Shown here one piece after another: positions 23,650 through 35,100 of a stretch of 64,000 nucleotides of DNA. Origin of the DNA: Neurospora crassa OR74A (lineage: Eukaryota > Ascomycota > Sordariomycetes > Sordariales > Sordariaceae); NCBI RefSeq assembly GCF_000182925.2, contig NC_026501.1, forward strand, positions 3,699,917 through 3,763,916. The letters run 5' to 3'. Position numbers and translations under genes: made by a program. The notes below the pieces were generated by a model. That model was not told the DNA's origin and ran no database searches. It was given only the letters and a program-made list of their open reading frames with translations. The stretch's first letter is position 1. Every line of letters starts with the position of its first letter.

Positions 23650-26600
23650 GAAGAATTAAAAATTTAAACCCCTTAGAAGAAGTTTCCTTTTAGGGGGAAG
23701 TTTCTACTATATACGAAATTACTATTATTAAACTATTCAAAGAAGAACCTACTTCTAATTTAAGAAGATATTTCGGGGGAAATAAATTATCTTTTATAGT
23801 ATTATATACTTGAATTAACAATAGTTTAGTAATAATAATTTATTCTACGTTAGTAGATACTAGAGTAGATACTTCCTTAACTATAAATATTACCTTTGCG
23901 AAGAAAATTATAGAATAACTATAAGTATAATATTATAAAGACTTCCTACCCGGCTACATTACTCCCTATAAGAAAGCCGTACTTAATACTATTTAATTCA
24001 GCTTTTGAAGCTACGGTTTATATTTAAAGATATTACTTTCTAAATTAATAAATTATTATTCTACTTAATATAAAATAGAATATAATTATTAACCGAATAT
24101 GGTTCGCCTGCTATAATATTTTATCAAATTGTAAATTTAATACTCTAATATTCTCTAATAATATATAACTATAATTAAAAATACGAAATGTCGAAATAAA
24201 TTTAATACCCGAATTCCTCAAAAACCTCTCCTATTAGTAAAATATAAATAGAAGGGAAGTCCTTATAGTTAGAGAAAATAAGTGAAGGCGTAATAAAACT
24301 CTATCCTAAATTCGAATAATTAAGAAATAAGCTAAGGCTAATGTCCTTACTTCGTATACCTAACCTACGAAGATAAAAACTATAGTAGTTGATATAAACC
24401 TACCTTCAACGGACGAATAATAATATAAGGAATATTAAATCATTCTTAATACGATTAAAATATTAAAATAAAGATTAAAGGTAATACAAACCCCTTCCCC
24501 TTCGGGACCCCCTATATTGCTTACCCCCTCTTAACGTTTAAAGATTTTATATATTAAAGAACCTTAAAGGCCTACTATTATAATAGCCTAATAATAAACC
24601 TTTGATTAGATAGAATATAAACTTCATAACAGTCCCTAAATAGTATATTCAAAACTCGAAGCAGGCTAACCAGAGACTTAGAGAACCCCTAAACTTATAA
24701 ATAACTGTCCCCTCTAAAACGAATAAAATCCTTACCGTCTAAGAAAGATATTCTCTTAGGTAAAGGAATAACCCTAAAATTATATTATAGTAAGTTCAAT
24801 AGTATTTAATTATTACTTTAAAAAGGGAATAACTCCCAAATTTACCAATTTATACAAAATTAACAGCATAATTAAAAGTTCAAGAGAGGGGTAGGATCTA
24901 TTAGATTTAAATAAAGAGGAGTTAAAGAAGTTAGTCTATAAGTAGTTCCCTTAGTAATACAATAAATACTAAAACGTTTTTAGTAAAAAGGTTAGTAATA
25001 TATTACTCGACTTATAGAATATTAATTATAAAATTACTCTAGAAGTTGGTTGTAGGCCCGAAGAATTAGAATATGATTCTTTATATAAAATAACGCTAAG
25101 GGAGTTAGAGGAGTACTATAAATATAGTACGGAAAATTTGGAAGAAGGGTTTATTGAAGTTAATTTTACCCCTTACGTAACCCCCGTCCTCTCTATATTA
25201 AAAACTAATAACGGTTTATACTTTTATAAAAACTATTAAAAATTAAATATACTTTCAAAAAAAAATATTATCTTCTACCTTTTGTTAAAAAAACTCTAGC
25301 CTGGATTAATAAAGTTAAACTATTTATAAAGGTCGATATCTAATAGGCGTTCCGTTGAATTTGAATATACCCAGACTTAGAAAACTTAACGATTTTTGAA
25401 ACGTAGTATAGTGCTTACAAATATAAAGTACTACCTTTCGGCTTTTTGAATAGACTTTTATTATTCTAGCAATTTATTAATAATATTTTAATAGAATATA
25501 TTGATATACTTTATAACATTTATATTAATAATATTCTAATTTATTCCAATACTAAAGCCGAATTTAAAGTCTATATAAAAAGGGTCTTGGAGCAATTACA
25601 ATAAGCCGGATTGTAGGTAAATATCAAAAAATACGAGTTCTATACTATTAAAATAAAATTCTTAAGATTCATTATTAAAATAAATAATATAAGCATTAAC
25701 CCTAAAAAAATATCTACAATAAGAAAGTAGAAGGAGCTAATGACAGTTAAGGGAGTATAAACTTTCCTAAATATTTAGAATTTTTATTAAAGATTTATAT
25801 ATAAATTTAAGAAAATTACTAAACTTTTATATAAGCTTATATATAAGGCCTAACGACTTTCAATTAAATAAAAAATTATTAACGAAGCTTCAATAAACTT
25901 AAATAACAATTATTAAAGGCGCCTATATTAGCCTATTTTATTTATAATAAGGAGACTAGAGTAGAAACCGATACATTTAACGGAGTATATACTAGGGTAA
26001 CAATATAATTTTAGAGTAATAGAGATTAGTACTTAATCGCCTTCTACTCCGAAACTATAGCGCCCGCTAAATTAAACTATTAAATCTACAATAAAGAACT
26101 TCCAATTATCGTCCGCGCCCTAAAACTTTAACTACCTAAATTAAGGGGGGTAAAGGATAGTCCCTTTACTATAATTATTAACTACTAAGCCCTCGAATAC
26201 TTTAAAATAAAAAAATTCTCAACAATAATTAAATTTATTAGTCCGAATTATTATCCGAATACCGCTTCCGAATAATATACTACTTAGGGAAGGAAAATAT
26301 AGTAATTAATTTTCTATTTTAAAAGTTGGAAGATTTAAGGATAATTAAGGATAAAAAGGAAGATTAATATACGTTACGCCTAGTGAAGCCGGAAGACGGT
26401 TTTTTCATATTTATAAGCAACAAAGAAGAAACCCCCGTATTAGAATTTACTATTTTATCCTCTATTATACTATTAAACTATAAAAAAGGACTACTACTAA
26501 TATTAAAATTAAATTTGATAAATACCTTACTAAAAGCAAACTGGGTAGACAATTCTCTATTAACCCTCTAAATTAAAGTAAAGGAGGGTAGTTTATTCGA

Positions 26601-28100
26601 AGTAAATAAAGAAAACGGACTCCTTACCTACTAAAACCGTTTAATCATTCTAAAATTAAGTAATTTACATATAATTATAATGTATAAAGTTTATTTTCAA
26701 TGAACTATAATATACTTAGGAAGAAATAAGATTAAAAAGCTCTTATAGGATAAATATTAGTAGCTAGGGATAATAGTAAATATAGATAAATATATTAATA
26801 ATTACTAGATTTACTATACTTCTAAAGTACTATAAGACAAGATACTAGGAAAATCATATTCCATCCTTATAACTTCGGACTATAAGCTATAGGAATCCCT
26901 AGTAATCGATTTTAAATTTATATTAATAAATAAACGTAGATATAATGATATATTAATAACTATTAACTGTTTTTTAAAAATAGTTTAGACCTATCCATAT
27001 AAGGGCTCTATAATTACTAAAAATACAATATATTTATTTTATAAAGGTTCTTGTAGGATTTTCAAACTACTAAAGGTAGTGATTAATAATAATAGTCCTT
27101 AATTTATATCCAACTTTAATTAAGAACTTTCCCAAATTTGGGGAACTACGTAGAAACTAGCAGCCCTAGAATATTCGTAAATAGCAAGCTAGATAGAAAT
27201 CAAAGATTAATATATTAATTAAAAGCTACGCCCTTCTATTAATTATAACCAAAACAATTAATCTCTCACCTTACTAATACTAAATACTATATAAGTAACT
27301 CTACCTTACAAAAATTTAAGAAGCTTATCCCCCTACAAAATTATATTCAAATTTACTATACCTGTACCCTTCAATTAGACTTAAAAATCCGTTCTTATAA
27401 AATTATTAACGAAGGAATATTTAGCCCGCTAAAATACATAAGAAACAATCCATATTATTAAGAACTTTTACAACTATACAAAGTCAGTGATTACGAAAGC
27501 CTAAATATAATAAATCAAATAAATAGATTAATTTCAACACAAACCCAACTTTAGGGTAAGCAATAGAATGTTTATAATTAAATAAAAATAATCTACGGAT
27601 AGGCTAAGTAATAAATTAAACTACCTTTTAAATAGGATTCTATACAAAATTAAAACTATATAAGGATATTCCTACGAATTAAATTGCCTATCCTCCTAGT
27701 GCGGGAGTGAAATATATTATACCAATCGGCTACGAAAGGCCCCTAATCATTTACTATTAAATTAAATAAATAAAAACCCGGCGGAAAAAATAGTCGGTAG
27801 CGAGGAAAATTGAGAAGTTCTTTATATCCTTATATTTAAATTATACTACGGCCAATTCGAATACTAAATTGAATAGAAGGGTTAGGATTCTAACCTAAAA
27901 TAATACCTAGTAAATAATTCTGAAAATTCACTAATATTTTTATACAAGTGTTATTACAAAAACCCCAATAAATTTAGTTTACCATTATAATTAAATATCT
28001 AGGAACGGAAATGGCTAGAAGATTCCCCTTAAGAAGACTATAATAATAATAACCTCCTAATATAAGAAGGAAGGACGGTAGTAAGGCAATCAAATAAATT
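23650..28100 (+). pseudogene. gypsy pol relic (protease, RT, RNase H, integrase)
   Basis: Protease near 23830-23920 has LVDTRVDTSLTI, a decayed D-[ST]-G-A-DTS. RT at about 25280-25720 has VLPFGFLN--LLFQQFINN and YNIYINNILIYS (YVDD decayed to YINN). RNase H at about 25940-26110 contains the ILG-QYN and YNKELPIV-like blocks. Integrase is at about 26640-27400 (DKILGKSYSILITSDYK region). The tail at about 27750-27960 resembles a chromodomain or GPY-type module. Frame is lost by RIP stops. One 62-codon open stretch at 26383-26571 is just the longest surviving piece. Confidence 0.75.
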
Positions 28101-28407
28101 AATACGGAAGAAGTGAAGGCTATAGGGTAGATTAATAAAACCCTCCAAGGGAGTATATTAATAGCGATTATGATATTGGTAGTTTAGTATAGTAGCGTAG
28201 AGATAATAGCCTATAAATCTACTAACTAAACTCTACCCCGAGGGTATTTATCCTTTACCTAAGAAGCGGTCACACATTCAAATCCCAATAGGGTTACAAT
28301 TTCTTTTCTTTTATTCTTTTTATTTCATTTATTACCCAATTCTTACTTTATATATTAGTAACTTATAAATAACTTTAGGGCTGAACTTTTATACGAGGGG
28401 GGGGTAA

Positions 28408-28672
28408 TATTATAATATTGGTTGTTAGAATACTAGCTAGTATTGTACTAGACTATATACCTAGGCCTTGTTGCATTTACAGCCTAGGTTGGACTGGGCG
28501 GTTAGAGTTGGCAAGGCGGCCAGGCCCGGCAGAACTCCCAGTGCCTACATAAAGCGCTCTTCGCTAGCCGGCCTTCGGCCACTCTTTCCTCTTCCCTTCT
28601 TTAACTTTACTAATTCATTCAAATTGGCTTCTTTGGCCCAGCCTTGCCTATGCCTAGAATCGTGCTATTATA
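28408..28672 (+). repeat. 3' LTR of gypsy element
   Basis: 265 bp, the same length as the 5' LTR. It keeps more TG/CA in its 3' half than the 5' LTR does, so RIP hit the two LTRs unevenly. Confidence 0.85.
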
Positions 28673-28677
28673 TCAAC

Positions 28678-28873
28678 CTTGGTTGACTTTTGTGTTTGTT
28701 GAAATTTCAGCTAGTATTTCTTTATTATTGGAAGCCAGAGCGTAAATTAGGGAGAAGCGCGCAAAACAACGACAGGCTATCTACAAGCATGTCGTATGAT
28801 GGTAGTGGCCAGGGAATTATAGAACGTATACCTAGGTTAGTCTCTATTATATTAACCTCTAATAACAACCTTC
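28678..28873. other. spacer between gypsy and right TIR element
   Basis: Normal-composition 0.2-kb stretch, not RIP-altered. No gene features recognised. Confidence 0.3.
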
Positions 28874-29887
28874 AGCAGACCCGCTCCACAAGTATGTGGG
28901 TCTCCCCTCTTCGAACTTTTGTAAGAGGAGGTCTGTTACAGTTTTGCATAAAAACGCCGTCGGCTGCAGAATCTCCTATATAAACCGCGGATTTTATTTT
29001 TATATATCTTTTTATAATAAAATAATAAGAAATAGTACAAATGAAAGTAAGCTATCTACAGGATAGTTTTCTTAAGCTGTTTCTAAATATACAGTTTTAT
29101 AAAGCTTAGACTACCTATTATAATAATACAACCTCAAAGGTAAGCTCCCGTCAGCTGTAATTGCTTTGGAATTTTTAAATATCTCTTATTTTAAAGGTTA
29201 AAATTAGTAATAGAGGAATAAAAAGAATATACCAAGAATAACCTTATTGAAACGATTCCAATAGTACTATTTTTATAATATACGGACTACCTGTTGAGGT
29301 AATACAGCCTCAAAGGGGTAGTATTTTATTTCTTTACTTTTAGATTTTTTATACTTTTGAATTTAATATAATTATAAAATAAGAAATCCTATATAGAAAG
29401 GATGGTCTCGATGAGGCGGTTCTAATGGTATTATTTCTATAGAGCATAGACTATCTCTTAAGATAATGCAGCTTTGAGAGGGTAAAAGTCCTAAAGTTTA
29501 AAGCCTTGTATTTCAACAAATATCAACAGTATAGAAAAACTAAGACTACTATTAAATTGATAATAGAAAGCTCTATATGAAAGAGATTTTTACTTACTTA
29601 TATCAATTTTGCTGGATTTATTATATATCTTAATGCTTGGTTATTCTTCTGCAGCCGACGGCCAAAAAAACCCAAAACCCGCTCAGACTAGTCTCAGTCA
29701 GACCCACTAACCTCCAAAACCACCCCACCCCACCCGTTTCTGCGGTGTTCGAGGAGACCCACATTTTATGTGGGGCGGGGGAACGGAGGCAGATGGGGTC
29801 TGTTCAGAGACTAGCTCAGACCTGCTACCGCAAAAACGGGTGGGGTGGGGTGGTTTTGGAGGTGAGTGGGTCATTGAGAACTGAGAC
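28874..29887 (-). mobile_element. 0.9-kb TIR element, right inverted copy
   Basis: The reverse complement of 14742-15641, with the same three internal units. The outer end ...CTGAGAC at 29887 is followed by TA. The inner end at about 28874 is diverged and lacks the last few bases of the TIR. A 121-bp element is nested at 29691-29811. The left and right copies form large inverted arms around the gypsy element. Confidence 0.7.
29691..29811. mobile_element. 121-bp miniature TIR element nested in right copy
   Basis: One end is GTCTCAGTCAGACCC and the other is the complement of GTCTCTGAACAGACCCC, with TA on both sides (29689-29690, 29812-29813). It combines the outer ~55 bp of the 0.9-kb element with its inner ~67-bp module (compare 15575-15641), so it is an internal-deletion derivative. 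It contains the palindrome CCCACATTTTATGTGGG. Confidence 0.7.
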
Positions 29888-29889
29888 TA

Positions 29890-30779
29890 ACCTAGGTAGC
29901 TTCAGAGGTGACTAAAGAGAAACCCCCCTGTAAATGTAACAACAGTAAGCTCCAAAACTCCCAGTCTTAACGGTTAAGTGCAAACCTGCAACCAGCATAG
30001 CGTACATAAAGTTTACCCTCAAACTTAGTACGGTAAAATGCAAAAATAGGGTCTAGTACAGAATGATATCATCCTAGTTTTGTGCATCTTCATGTGGTGA
30101 GTTGGAGAAAAGCGTGATTTGTGCACGAAGCCTTTCAGAGCAACACCCCTGTTGTTGCGACACCTTGAGCCGGATCTTCGGTGTTGCTGGGACTAGGACG
30201 TCTAGTACACTACTGTGTTGCTGTACCGGATATTTCCCTACTTGTCCCTGCCCCTGCCCCTGCCCCTGTTGTCCCCGTTCGTCCACACACACGACATCCT
30301 ATGATGCGTGTCGTCCGAAGTCAGTGTTACTACAGTACTTGTGTATATGATAGAGGGAAGCTGCCTATGATAAGGACCCCGTCGTCCTCCACCATGACTC
30401 GCAGTTCTTCCACCTTTGTTGTCTAGAGGTAGCTTTCCTCCACCCTGAATTCCGTGACAGCGTTCTGTTTGCTCCTTCCTCTCCTTTCGCCTGCCCGCGA
30501 ATTTCTGGCGCCTCCAGCTCGCGACGACAAGTGCACACGCAACCGCATCGTTGGCTTGAGCCTAGAAGCCCACATCCACTCGCGGCACCCACCTGCTCAT
30601 CCACTCACATAGTCAACGAACTCCCTGACTCTCCGGCACCCGTCCGTCCGCCCGCCCTTCGACACAAAGTTCGACTTTCATCGCCAATCCCCCTTTTCCC
30701 TCCAAATCACACATACACTGCTGCAGCCAACCCTGCCATCGTTCACCTCTACACATCCCATACCAATCGACCAGACGTC
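29890..30779 (+). promoter_or_regulatory. upstream region of the oxysterol-binding protein gene
   Basis: Normal-composition DNA with a short tandem (CCCCTG) of four units at about 30246-30270 and pyrimidine-rich leader tracts at 30640-30720. A frame open through the start codon (30531-30899) has no recognisable protein before the ATG. The start context is CGTCATGG. Confidence 0.5.
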
Positions 30780-32170
30780 ATGGATTCTGCGCAGCAAAAC
30801 AGTAGCGCAGCAGCAGGGGGAGGCAGCAGCTGGGGTGCCTTCCTCAAGGTCTGTCCTCTCCGTCGCAAACACACCGCGCATAAAATGATGGGTCGCTGAC
30901 TCTTCCGGCCTTGACAGTCCATCGCTTCCTTCAACGGCGATCTCGCCAGCCTCACGGCACCCCCCTTCATTCTTTCTGGTACTAGTTTGACCGAGTTTAG
31001 CTCGTACTGGTGTGAGCACCCTCCTGTCTTCGCTGCTCCTGCCAAAGAGTCGGATCCGGCAAAGAGAGCGCTCCTGGTCCTCAAGTGGTTCTTAACCACA
31101 TTGAAGCAACAGTATGCCAGCCGAAGCGAGCAGTACGGAAACGAAAAGAAGCCTCTTAACCCCTTTTTGGGTGAGCTTTTTCTTGGCAAGTGGGAGGACG
31201 AGGCCGGCGTTACCGAGCTCATCAGCGAGCAAGTGAGGTGCGTGCATAATCAGCGTCACGAGTTCTTTGTGTTGACCAATGCTAATCACTCTGCATGTGT
31301 AGCCATCATCCACCCGCAACAGCCTACAACATTACCAACCTTCCGACCGGCGTCCGACTTGAGGGTTACAACGCCCAAAAGGCCTCATTTTCCAAGACAA
31401 TCAACATCAAACAGATTGGCCACGCTGTTTTGACGGTCCCGTCACCGACGTCGGACCAGCCCGACACCTTCCTTATTACCCTCCCATCTCTCCATATCGA
31501 GGGCTTGATCTTCGGCTCTCCCTTTATCGAGCTGGATGGTGCTTCTTACATCACTTCTTCTACTGGATATACCGCCAAGATTGATTACAGTGGCAAAGGT
31601 TGGCTGTCTGGCAAGAAGAACTCGTTTGTCGCCTCGCTGTACCCGACGGGCAAGGAGAAGGAGGTGCTTTACAATGTTTCGGGCCAGTGGACAAAGTCTT
31701 TCGAAATCCATTCTGGTGCGGCCAAGCACAACAGTAAGAGCACCCTCGTCGACTCCTGGGATCCCGAGAAACAGCATCATACTCCTCTCACCGTTGCACC
31801 GATCGAAAAACAACACCCTCTGGAATCTAGACGAGCCTGGTCGAAGGTCGCCAATGCTATTCTCAAAGGAGACCTTGAAGCTGTGGGACAAGAGAAGAGC
31901 AGGATCGAAGTTGCACAACGCGAGGCGCGTGCTAGAGAAAAGGCCGAGGGGCGTATGTGGCAACGACGATATTTCAGCGTCCACACAGATGCGCCTGATC
32001 GTGTATTGGCCCTGCTTGGCCCTGCTATTGGACTAGCTGAGCATGGTGATGCGGATAAAACTGGTGGACTGTGGCGGTTTGACGCGACCAAAGCAGAGAA
32101 GGAACGTGAGCAACCGCAGCTTAGCGACGAGGAAGCCTCCAAGATCGCCAAGGAGCTCTTAGGGCAGTAA
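30780..32170 (+). CDS. KES1: oxysterol-binding protein-related lipid-transfer protein, three exons
   Basis: A short ORP of the yeast Kes1/Osh4 type. Such proteins extract sterol and PI4P from membranes and exchange them between Golgi/trans-Golgi and ER. Exons: 30780-30848, 30918-31237 and 31303-32170. The two introns (69 and 65 nt) are GT-AG; intron 2 has a good branch site GCTAATC. The product is 418 residues, close to the 434 of Osh4, with no PH or ankyrin domain. It shows the N-terminal lid region ([17 protein letters not shown]), the core [12 protein letters not shown], and the ORP signature EQVSHHPP (127-134), which is restored only by removing intron 2. The end of the protein has the usual charged helix (RYFSVHTD to KELLGQ). 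Convergent with the downstream protease gene. No decay. Confidence 0.95.
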
Positions 32171-32818
32171 GGTTTTGTGACAACTGCGATCCTGGTGATA
32201 TCAGGACAGGGCGCTTTCCAACCCTCTGGGGCGAGAAACCATTGGATTGTTAGTAAAATATATAGGGTCATGGGCATTGATATTTCTAGTATATTTGCAA
32301 CAATTGTCTGTAGCTTTTCCTCCAGGGTTTTTCCCTCCTCTTTTCTTTTCTTTGTTGCTTTTTTTTTCTTTTTTTCCTTCTAACTTTTTCCTTATATTGA
32401 TCACTTGCAGCCGCAAACAGACTATCCCAGCCTCGAAGAAGACGACGGAGATATGAACAAGTGAGCGTGAGGTCATACATAGAAGGTTGGTACTCGCAAT
32501 GGATAAAAATCTATGTGGTTCACACCGAGTATGTTACGAAACGCGTGCGTACGTCTCGATGGGTACAAGTTCGCAACTCATGCTCGAGCCCCGCGCTTTA
32601 TCTATACACTTGATGTTTCCTGAATTGATAGAGGCCATGATGGTAATGAATAGTCGCTCTGTTATCTGCTTACCGCTCACTGGCGCAGTTGGTATCCCGT
32701 GTCCTTAGGTTTGTGCGCTGAATTCAAATGAAAGGAGAATCAGATGTACAAACAAAATAAACGACACACAAGAGCCACATAGAGATCCAGCGTTCATTTT
32801 CATCGAGGCAGTGCAAGT
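32171..32818. other. convergent intergenic region
   Basis: 648 bp between two 3' ends. A T-rich tract (32330-32395) lies in the likely 3' UTR of the ORP gene; ACAAAATAAA at about 32751-32760 is on the plus strand. Small open frames here (32177-32383, 32201-32476, 32487-32708) lack protein features. Confidence 0.4.
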
Positions 32819-34684
32819 TTATGAATTCTCTCGTTCGAGTTCATAGAACAGCAAGTAAACCTCTCGTTGCATGCCCAGTACGTCGCGAGTACTTGCTTCT
32901 TTGACTTTGTCGTCACTGATACGCCACCATCGGCTGCTTGATTTGTGCCGTTTGGATTTCACAGGTGTCTTGGTGTGAGGTTTCGACCCGGTTATGTCCG
33001 GGCTGCCAGCGCGAGAGGATGGTTTTGAGGCAATCTTGATCAAGGTTGAGCGCGCAGATGCGGCCGCAGATCGAAGGCTGTTCGTGTCGGTATCTCTTTC
33101 CCGAGACGTAGATGTCGATCTAGGCTCGTTCGCAGGTGTAATACCGCCTTCTACTCCTGGTGTTGGAGCCTGTCCGGATCCTGGTTGAATGGCTTGTCCA
33201 GGATTGATATTTGAAGGCGAACTGGTGTATATGTACGCCCCGGAAGGTTGAAAGGTACCGGGGTTAGAGAAGGGTGGGTATATGTTTTGTCGTCTAAAGG
33301 ATTCATAGTGCCCGCTATGGTGATTACCCTTGTGCGTCACAACGCCAAGAAGCTTGTATTTTCTCTGCTGCAGAAGGCCACCCAGGGGCAATAGTTCCGG
33401 AAATGTAACCTTCGCAAGATTTTTCTGGGAGAAGTTGCTCATGTCGTATATCGACCGCGACAGATGGATGGCCAAGATCCTGGGAAATCCTGTCATACGG
33501 ATGTGTCGAGCTATCTTCCGCTTGGGAGCATAGCGAGGATCCGGCAACTCGACACCCTTTGGTGCCTTCTCAGGATCCGTTTCGATAGCTAGCTCGAGAC
33601 TGGCTAGAGCCGTGCGAGCTTTCTCCCTCGAGGACTCTGACGTTGACCGCTGAATATCTGCTTCGAGAACGGCCTTGGCATGTAACAACCGGCACTTTTC
33701 ACATTTGAAATCCTCGATGTACTCGGTTTTGAACATGCCGTCGAAGCATGCGCTCAGAGTTGTTGTTGGGATATGTGGCACGTTCAGTGTTAGGGTGCAG
33801 AAGGTTGACTGAGTGGGCCTGGGTCTGAAACCACAAGTAAGGCATTCAATCTGAGATTCAAAGCTTCCTTCAAACGGGAACCCTTCTTCTGCTCTTTCTT
33901 CATCGGCGCCGTTCGGAACCGCGCTCGCGGCCGTTGCCGCCGGTTGGTCAGCGCCACTGACCTGCTCACTGGCCCTTAGAGGTAGAGGCCGATCCAGAGC
34001 TTCACTGTCTGATGTCTTGCTATTGAGAGATATCTTAGTAGTTGGTTGCTCGGCTCCACGCATAGCGTAGCTTCGCGCTCTCTGGCCAGCATGATACTCG
34101 TCGCAGAGCCTCTCGGCCACGACCTGAAGGAACTCCTGGGCGTCCTGTTGCTGTCTGCTGATCCGCTGACCAAAGGCAATCTCCAGTGTCCTGACAAACG
34201 GCGAGGCCGAGATCGTCTTTTTGTAGATTGGTCTCTCGTTCAGGGCGTCAAGGATATCCTTTAAGCCCTTGGTGACGATACCCATCTGAAGTCCTTCGGC
34301 TTTCCACTCGGGAACACCACCACGGACTTGCCATTTGCTTGTCTCGTCGCCTTCGCCTTCGCCACCACTGCCCCAAACATCGCTCGGGATGGTCTGCGCA
34401 TACACCCAGCCACCGTCCAGGCATCGACGATGAGTCTCCCGGATGAGGTATAAACGGAGGTCCCCAAGGCCAGCGAGAGCCTGCAGAACTGAGTTGATGA
34501 AGCAATCGTTTGCCGGATTGATTAGGCCCACGGCACCATTCCTCTTGATCGAGAACACGCTGGTTGAGTTAGCCGATGGATCATTATCGAGAAAATAGGT
34601 GGGACCAAAAACGTAGATTAGCGTAATGGCGGCGAGAGAGGCACCAGCTGCGTAGGCCGCCACTGTGAGTGTCTTGTCAGGCAT
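32819..34684 (-). CDS. ubiquitin-specific protease with N-terminal membrane anchor
   Basis: A deubiquitinase of the USP/UCH family, 621 residues, without introns. A hydrophobic segment at residues ~7-30 (AAYAAGASLAAITLIYVFG) precedes the catalytic domain. This layout matches yeast Ubp16 and animal USP30, which sit on the mitochondrial outer membrane; the location is inferred. The Cys box GLINPANDCFINSVLQAL carries the nucleophile Cys61. The His box GVVTHKGNHHSGHYESF carries His459. WWRISDDKV near 586-594 supplies the third residue. Zinc-ribbon pairs are Cys281/Cys284 and Cys328/Cys331. A low-complexity Ser/Thr/Pro-rich insert (about 485-580) lies between the His box and the C-terminal WWRISDD. 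The Cys box differs from the common GNTCY pattern. The single start ATG at 34684 is preceded by an AAAATA context. Confidence 0.92.
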   Translation of the reverse strand: MPDKTLTVAAYAAGASLAAITLIYVFGPTYFLDNDPSANSTSVFSIKRNGAVGLINPANDCFINSVLQALAGLGDLRLYLIRETHRRCLDGGWVYAQTIPSDVWGSGGEGEGDETSKWQVRGGVPEWKAEGLQMGIVTKGLKDILDALNERPIYKKTISASPFVRTLEIAFGQRISRQQQDAQEFLQVVAERLCDEYHAGQRARSYAMRGAEQPTTKISLNSKTSDSEALDRPLPLRASEQVSGADQPAATAASAVPNGADEERAEEGFPFEGSFESQIECLTCGFRPRPTQSTFCTLTLNVPHIPTTTLSACFDGMFKTEYIEDFKCEKCRLLHAKAVLEADIQRSTSESSREKARTALASLELAIETDPEKAPKGVELPDPRYAPKRKIARHIRMTGFPRILAIHLSRSIYDMSNFSQKNLAKVTFPELLPLGGLLQQRKYKLLGVVTHKGNHHSGHYESFRRQNIYPPFSNPGTFQPSGAYIYTSSPSNINPGQAIQPGSGQAPTPGVEGGITPANEPRSTSTSRERDTDTNSLRSAAASARSTLIKIASKPSSRAGSPDITGSKPHTKTPVKSKRHKSSSRWWRISDDKVKEASTRDVLGMQREVYLLFYELERENS

Positions 34685-34904
34685 TATTTTGTGCCGAACG
34701 TAGTCCTTTACTGCCTTGCGGCAAGCGGTGGTAGGCTTAAGGCGATTTGTAAGTGCAGATTCGAGAAGCTATTGTCATGCGTTATACAGTAAGAAGTCGT
34801 GACCGGCCTGGGTGGGGCTAGTCTATCCAGGCGTGCCAGGTCCCAAAATTTCCCACCCTAACGCCCAGATCGGCTTAAACTGTTCATAGAGCAGGATAGG
34901 ATAT
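34685..34904 (-). promoter_or_regulatory. upstream region of the protease gene
   Basis: 220 bp of normal-composition DNA between the start codon and a MITE. No defined promoter element can be named. Confidence 0.35.
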
Positions 34905-34907
34905 TTA

Positions 34908-35025
34908 GGCCGTGTTCGTTCTGGCAGTAGTGCAGTAAGGGAGTCTCTTCTAACTCTAACCTAAAGCTTTTCTGCTACCAAAAACATGATTCCGTTACTG
35001 TACTACTGCCGGAACGAACACGGCC
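34908..35025. mobile_element. 118-bp MITE, Tourist/PIF-Harbinger-like
   Basis: About 31-bp TIRs, nearly perfect, starting GGCCGTGTTCGTTC, with 3-bp TTA duplications on both sides (34905-34907, 35026-35028). TWA duplications and GGCC-TGTTYG termini are characteristic of PIF/Harbinger MITEs. It sits about 220 bp upstream of the protease start and is not RIP-mutated. Confidence 0.8.
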
Positions 35026-35055
35026 TTAGTTACGTACCAGCCCCCCTTCCCCCCC

Positions 35056-35100
35056 CTCCTCCTCCTCCTCCTCCTCCTCCTCCTCCTCCTCCTCCTCCTT
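35056..35100 (+). repeat. (CCT)n microsatellite
   Basis: About 14 CCT units following a C-rich run, grading into CTT/TCT. Confidence 0.95.

Larger units (their letters stand above)
16000..28672 (+). mobile_element. Ty3/gypsy retrotransposon with LINE insertions
   Basis: Two 265-bp LTRs bound the element, with 5-bp flanks CCAAC (15995-15999) and TCAAC (28673-28677), a TSD differing by one C-to-T. Gene order gag, protease, RT, RNase H, integrase is on the plus strand. Gag coding is interrupted by a small truncated LINE (17599-17732) and a large LINE (18458 to about 22760). All frames are destroyed by RIP. A polypurine tract ACGAGGGGGGGG directly precedes the 3' LTR. Confidence 0.85.

Noticed and set aside
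28225-28310. tRNA-like T-arm (CATTCAAATCCC) near the 3' end of the gypsy element
   Set aside because: No matching acceptor stem, D-arm or anticodon arm could be folded around it; possibly chance or a badly decayed tRNA fragment.
29637-29915. 92-codon plus-strand frame
   Set aside because: Lies across the 121-bp miniature element and the TIR end; created by the inverted repeats.
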